DNA of 64,000 bases from Larix kaempferi (Eukaryota; Streptophyta; Pinopsida; Pinales; Pinaceae). The notes beneath the pieces are model-generated. The model had not been told where the DNA came from and ran no database searches. It saw nothing but the letters and a program-made list of their open reading frames with translations. Of this stretch, positions 58,621-64,000 are shown one piece after another. The first letter of the stretch is position 1; each line of letters opens with the position of its first letter. The DNA is taken from NCBI GenBank assembly GCA_027924585.1, contig BSBM01000092.1, positions 8,178,001 through 8,242,000 of the forward strand, read 5' to 3'. The position numbers were made by a program, and so were the translations under genes.

Positions 58621-60388
58621 TGTAGTGTCCCTTTTTAAGAAATTTGGAAAAGTTGGAAAAATTGCACTTTTTGGCCAATTTGACCCTTAGACTAGTAATG
58701 ACTCAAATGCTTCCAAATGGCTCCAAATGCTTCTGAATTGGGTCTGAAGGTTTTTGAAAGTTATTAATACATAAAAAATAGGCTAATGGATGCTTTTACA
58801 CTCTCAAAATAATTCTGCAACATTCATTTACAATCAGGATAAAATAGAGAAATTTACTAGTCAATTCGAGGTTCAAAACCCCCAAGGGTAGGGGACAAAA
58901 ATGGATTTCCAAATGCAGTACAACCCTCCCAAATTTCAGAACAGAGATAGGTATTTGTTAAAGGACTTCAATGGGATCCCAAATGCATCATTAATAAGTT
59001 CCTAAAGGCTGCTGCAACTCCCATAAATTAGAGGTTTCTGGACATGTCTTCACCTAGGGGGAAATGATAGGAAACTTCACCATTTGCTATGAAATTAGAT
59101 ATTTATGTTCCAAAGGATTATGTAATGTATAAGAAACTTCTTCATGACATTAATGAATCTCCATACATCATAAAAATCACATATATGAACTGATACAAGT
59201 CGAAATGAAGCAACTTCAAGCTTTCATAACAAGATATGAGGAAAATGGCACGAATTATACATTGTTTGGTATTTTGACATAGTTTCACTTGGTATTTCGA
59301 CCTGAGAGTATTCTGAGAAGAAAATACAGAGTAAATACATTATATTACAACTAAATGGGGCCACAAGAGATCCCCCAAAGATATCAACATCTCACCAAGT
59401 GTGCCCTTCCTCCAAGAGCCAAAATATGAAGAGAAAGGTGTGGAAACAAGTTGAAGAAGAGAATGTCACGAGCAGCTGTGTAGCTTCAACCTGCAACAAA
59501 TGACTCCATTGAAGATACAAATGAAATATTTGAATGGCCTCTCCAATTTCCAATTAGGATGGGAATCTTTCACCCTCGAAATTGGTACTAAAGCAAGTAG
59601 AGTAAACACTCCACAAGCATGGACAAGCTATGCTCTCCAATATGAAAAAGGAGAAATGATCAAAATCTACTCTACTTATTCGTTATTAACTTTTATAAAC
59701 TTCCAAATACCTCCTTAGATCGAATTCCATCCATGAGCTTCATGCCAACTTGAATTGGGAAGAGATTCCAATGTGTGCCACTTGTCCCTCCATTCCTAGC
59801 CTCCTCCTTCACTCAATTCGAATGGATGACTCTTTGGCTGCCCTAACTCCCTTGTGCGCCCTCTTGGAGGCTATTTTTATCCTTGACATTTCATATATGT
59901 CAGATGTCAGCAATCAGGTCTGATTTGTGTCATAAGTGTCTTAGCATCTTCATCATTGTTGTCATAGAAGCTAGGGAATCTAGCCCAAGTGTCTCAATAT
60001 CTCTCAAATGCCTCTTCCTCTTCCATGGAAGTTACTCTTACATTCCAATTCGACCTTCATTGAGTCGTGCTAAGTATATTGACCTTCCAACTCCCCAATA
60101 ACATTAGACTCCACCTTGGATTCGAATGGGTGAGAATAGGATGCCACGTGGCATGAGGAATCTAGCTTTATGTGGGTCCCACACCACCAATGTGTCCCCA
60201 TGACCAAGTGCCACATTATTTTCCTATAATAAATATTTATTTAACCCCTTTTAATATATTTATGTCAAGCTAATGTCCATTTTGGGTTTTATAGTCTCCT
60301 TATTCCAAATCTAATGTTTCCACCCCAACCTAGGAAGTAGATTGGTGGAATTTCCTCTTTTGAGATTTATTTGAATGGGGACATTACA
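58621..60388 (-). mobile_element. Non-autonomous LTR element, 3' LTR
   Basis: A 1,768-bp LTR (plus strand TGTAGTGTCCC...GGGGACATTACA) matching 62,764-63,947. It abuts the satellite on the left; the candidate target duplication is TAAAT (58,616-58,620). An ATG-started ORF of about 70 codons at 59,500 is disrupted in the other copy and is not called. Confidence 0.92.
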
Positions 60389-60389
60389 G

Positions 60390-60401
60390 TCCTCCCCACC
60401 A
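60390..60401 (-). other. Polypurine tract of the non-autonomous LTR element
   Basis: The minus strand carries a TGGTGGGGAGGA purine-rich run just before the LTR start TGTAATGTCC. Confidence 0.75.
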
Positions 60402-61094
60402 AAGATTGCTTTTCCTCAAGCAATTTCGAACATGGATGTTGAAGAACCTGTTTTTTTCCAAAACTTTCTATCCCAAAAACAATTTTGAAACCAATGAGAC
60501 TAAAAATTATTCTAGGGTCCCATTGCTTGTATTGCACTCCAACAATTAGGAGTTCTCCCCAACCCATACCATCAAGCAAGAGAATTCCCAGATCCTATTT
60601 CCTTGTATGAATTCTTCCAATCATCATAAGTACAAAAGATAGATCATCGAAGTACATAGAAACATAATAAAGATGTATATCAAGGAGGTGCATCATCAAA
60701 GAATCATGAAAGTGCTTATACCTCCAAGCAAGTAGACCACCATTTTCCAAGTGCATACAAGCATCAAGTGACCAATCAAATATGCTCCAATGACATAGGT
60801 GAGAATCCCATGTCCTATAACGCTACTTCAAAAAGATGTAGGATGCATCAAAATAATCATCCCTGTGTTCTTTCATCCAAGAAGTGAATGAATAATCTCC
60901 ATTAAAATTTGAACCAAGTAGGGAGCAAAGAAAACAATGATCCTTCAAGGGGATTACAGTACCATTTGTGCATCCATGAATATGTGTATCATCATAAGGT
61001 AAAAAAGGATGCTACTGCAAATGTAAATAAGAAGGTTCTCTAATAATGTAATCATCTAAATGAGAGATGGGAGTTTCATACTCCTCATGTGGCA
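60402..61094 (-). other. Non-coding internal region of the LTR element
   Basis: About 700 bp between the acidic ORF and the polypurine tract. I see no coding homology, in particular no protease, RT or integrase motif. Confidence 0.7.
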
Positions 61095-62696
61095 CCATCA
61101 AAAATAAATTTTCACCCATACTTCATTAGGATGAATGCTGCAAAATATGGAAGTGTAAGATGTAGGAGAATGAACCAACTCACCCAAATGATAAGAATAT
61201 GCAAAAGGGTCATAATTTGTAGGCTCCATAAGGGTAGCATCATGCACATCCCCCAAAAGGGAAAAAATTTCCTCATAGGCTGGTTCGAGGGTAGTGGAAT
61301 CATACACTTCTTCAAGATTCGTGTAACAATTTTCGAGAGGAAAATCAAGTTCCTCTTCCACCACAACAAGTGATTGGTTCTCATCAAGCTCATATTCAAA
61401 CACATTAAGCACCTGCAAGTTTCCAGGTTTCTCATGATCCATCATGTCATGAGAATCCTCCAAGCAATCTACCATTTGACAATATGAAACATAGGAGGAA
61501 GAACAAGTATCTTGCAACCTATCAAGAAGTTGCTCATTTTGCATTTTGAGCTTATGAATATACTAATTATTATTCAAGTATTCTCCATGTAACCATTCAT
61601 TAGGCTCAACCAAATTGTTTCTATTAAAAATCAAGGACATGAAATTACCTTTGATGTTGCACATTTCTCTTTGAATCTTCTCCATGTCTTCAAGGAAGGA
61701 TGGATCCTTCAATGAAGAAACTCTCCAACAAGAATTTGACACCAATGCTTGAGTGTCATGGATTATCCTAAGGGTCTCTTGGATCTTCCTTTCATTCATA
61801 ATTAATGACCCTTCAAGAAAATTAGGCTCTTGCAAATGAACTTCCTCACCTTCTTCCTTCTTACTTGGACCAACTTCATGAAGCTCATGTAGTGATGGGG
61901 AAGTTGATCTTGTTTATTCTTCAACTGCTACAAGGTATTCATTTTCATGCTTAGTGGAATTTTGTCTTACAACAACACTTTCAAAAGTGATCTCTATGTC
62001 ACCAACATAGAGGTGTGAGCACCCATCAGTAGGTACTCCTTCATAGTTCAGGCATCCATCAGTATATGCTCTTTGATTCATGTCTAAGGTAGAATGTGTC
62101 TCAAAATGATGTTCAATATTTTCAATAGAGTCTTCTTCATTCTCATGTGATATCTCTTCATATTTTTCAGAGTCACTTGGGAGTGACATTTTATCCTCTT
62201 CATGTACTGCTTCTTCTCCTTCACCTATTTCAGAACTAGGTGGCTCATGGGTCTCCTCCTTTTCACTCACACATATATGATTTTCTCTCCAAGGCATTTT
62301 GCAATAAAGGCATAGACCTTTCTTAACTAAATCCACATATTCATTTTTGGGCCTATTTTCAAACACCCAATTAGCAAAGTCTTCAAAAGGAATGGCCTTT
62401 TGTGTCTCTCATTTATACACATCAAGATATGTCTGATATTGTTGAGGAAAGGTTTTACATGTTGCTCTCAATCTTTGTAATTCATTCATAGAATTATCCT
62501 TTAGTGGTTCAGCACATACATCTCCATCATACATAGGGTCATAAGAATAACCTTCATTCCTTATGAATTTGTAAGAAGTGATGCATGATGGCACCTCTTC
62601 CTCGAACCATTCACATTTTGCTTCATATTGCTCACAATCATCTTCATACTGCTCATGAGCATTGTACTCATAGGAGTCATCATAATAGTAAGACAT
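61095..62696 (-). pseudogene. Acidic ORF with gag-type zinc knuckle, of unknown family
   Basis: A single frame runs from ATG 62,696 to a stop at 61,095-61,097. It is about 533 codons long with three internal stops (about 62,406, 61,911 and 61,560) and no frameshift. The N-terminus is Tyr/Asp/Glu-rich (MSYYYDDSYEYNAHEQYEDD). Then comes a knuckle in VKKGLCLYCKMPWRENHICV with C-x2-C-x7-H-x-C spacing, as in chromovirus Gag. After it the protein is strongly acidic (EGEEAVHEEDKMSLPSDSEK), with later Asp/Glu-rich segments to the end. No capsid, protease, RT or integrase motif is seen. It starts 67 bases from the LTR, so it occupies the gag position of a non-autonomous element. I do not recognise the family. 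Confidence 0.75.
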
Positions 62697-62749
62697 GGCT
62701 GCAAATTATTCTTCAATGTATGATATTAATGCACATGTTCAAGGACCAT

Positions 62750-62761
62750 GCTCTGATACCA
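62750..62761 (-). other. Primer-binding site of the non-autonomous LTR element
   Basis: The minus strand reads TGGTATCAGAGC, an exact initiator Met-tRNA match, two bases from the 5' LTR. Confidence 0.95.
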
Positions 62762-62763
62762 CT

Positions 62764-63947
62764 TGTAGTGTCTCTTTTTAAGAAATTTGGAAAAGTTGGA
62801 AAAATTGCACTTTTTGGCCAATTCGACCCTTAGACTAGTAATGACTCAAATGCTTCCAAATGCCTCCAAATTCTTCTAAATTGGGTCTAAAGGTGTTTGA
62901 AAGGTATTGATACATAAAAATGAGGCTGATGTATTCTTGGAAACTCTCAAAATACTTTTTCAACATTCATTTACAATCAGGAGAAAATAAGGAAATTTAC
63001 TAGTCAATTCAAGGTTCAAAACCCCCAAGGGTAGGGGACACAAATGGCTTTCCAAATGGAGTACGACCCTCCAAAATTTCAGAAAAGAGATAGGAAATTG
63101 TTAAAGGACTTCAATGGGCTCCCAAATGCATCATTAATCAGTTCCTAAAGGCTGCTGCAACTCCCATAAATCAAAGGTTTGTGGACATGTCTTCACCTAG
63201 GGGGAAATGATAGGAAACTTCACCATTTGCTATGAAATTTGAGATTTATGTTCCAAAGGATTATGTAATGTATATGAAACTTATTCAAGACATTAATTAC
63301 TCTCCATACATCATAAAAATCACATAGATTAACTGATACAAGTTGAAATGAAGCAACTTCAAGCTTTCATAACAAGATATGAGGAAAATGGCACCAATTA
63401 TACATTGTTTGGTATTTTGACATAGTTTCACTTGGTATTTCGACCTGAGAGTATTCTGAGATGAAAATACACAGTAAATACATCATATTAAAAATAAATG
63501 GGGCCACAAGAGCTCCCCCAAAGATATCAACATCTCACCAAGTGCGCCCTTCCTCCAAGAGCCAAAATATGAAGAGAAAGGTGAGAAAGGTGTGGAAACA
63601 AGTTGAAGAAGAGAATGTCACGAGCATCCCTATAGCTTCAAAATGCAACAAATGAATCCATTTTAGCTCCAAATGAAAGCTCTGAATGGCCTCTCCAATT
63701 TCCAATTAGGATGAGAATCTTTCGCCCTCAAAATTGGTACTAAGGAAAGTAGAGTAAACACTCCACAAGCATGGACAAGCTATGCTCTCCAATATGCAAA
63801 ATGAGAAATGATAAAAAGCTACTCTCCTTCTATGTTCTTGACTTTTATAAACTTCCAAATACCTCCTCAGCTCGAATTTAATCCATGAGCTTCATGCCCA
63901 CTTGAATTGGGAAGAGATTCCAATGTGTGCCACTTGTCCCTCCATTC
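62764..63947 (-). mobile_element. Non-autonomous LTR element, 5' LTR (interrupted)
   Basis: This matches 58,621 to about 59,805 closely, then stops abruptly at TCCATTC (63,941-63,947) where the partner continues with CTAGCC. The remainder must lie beyond the insertion that begins at 63,948. Confidence 0.9.
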
Positions 63948-64000
63948 TGTTGGGTGTATTTATTGTCTTAAGGAATCACCAAATATTTAATTATCGACCA
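63948..64000. mobile_element. Start of another insertion, probably an LTR
   Basis: Similarity to the partner LTR ends and new sequence opens with TGTTGGGTGTATTT, a typical LTR 5' terminus. Only 53 bp are in the window, so the type is a guess. Confidence 0.5.

Overview
This is a piece of a large, transposon-dense plant nuclear genome. All evidence points to a seed plant: plant-type Copia, Tekay-like chromovirus and Tat-lineage Gypsy elements, an L1-type LINE with a DUF4283-like ORF1, initiator-Met-tRNA primer sites, and one intact CYP74 cytochrome P450 gene. The old, unpurged nest of retrotransposons around a single gene island resembles a gymnosperm, but that is an inference and the species cannot be named.

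Layout. Positions 1-44,690 are one nested transposon block built on a LINE that reads on the minus strand. ORF1 and the first half of ORF2 are at 44,686-42,397; the rest of ORF2 is at 12,227-10,489 and continues off the left edge. A Gypsy chromovirus with giant LTRs (about 4.1 kb each) sits inside the LINE reverse transcriptase (12,228-42,396). Its left LTR was in turn hit by a Tat-lineage Gypsy element (13,348-28,770), and its right LTR by a solo LTR (40,661-42,305). A Copia element (1-10,488) interrupts the LINE 3' part, and two related 1.7-1.8 kb TIR elements with 8-bp target duplications sit inside the Copia pol. Target duplications, the uninterrupted sites preserved in the partner LTR, and reading frames that line up across the insertions support this order. 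All these coding regions carry stops or frameshifts, so the elements are dead.

The gene island lies at about 45,300-47,800: an intronless CYP74 gene (45,885-47,309, plus strand) with a tandemly duplicated upstream segment containing a G-box and an AATAAA signal 84 bp after the stop. CYP74 enzymes rearrange lipoxygenase-made fatty acid hydroperoxides to jasmonate precursors, aldehydes or divinyl ethers. A leucine at the AOS/HPL 'toggle' position leaves the actual product open.

From 47,800 to 52,100 the DNA is AT-rich with short degenerate tandem repeats and no gene I recognise. At 52,100-52,357 there is a possible SINE-like piece. A degenerate satellite follows (about 53,330-58,615; about 166-bp monomers arranged as about 333-bp dimers). 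A non-autonomous LTR retrotransposon (58,621 to beyond the window) then carries a single acidic ORF with a gag-type zinc knuckle instead of gag-pol. Its right LTR is itself interrupted at 63,948 by what looks like the start of another LTR.

The most interesting parts are the Tat-like element (antisense gene-like ORF with its own TATA box, extra RNase H after the integrase, zinc knuckles between protease and reverse transcriptase, a chimeric 3' junction), the acidic single-ORF LTR element, the dimeric satellite, and the CYP74 toggle residue.
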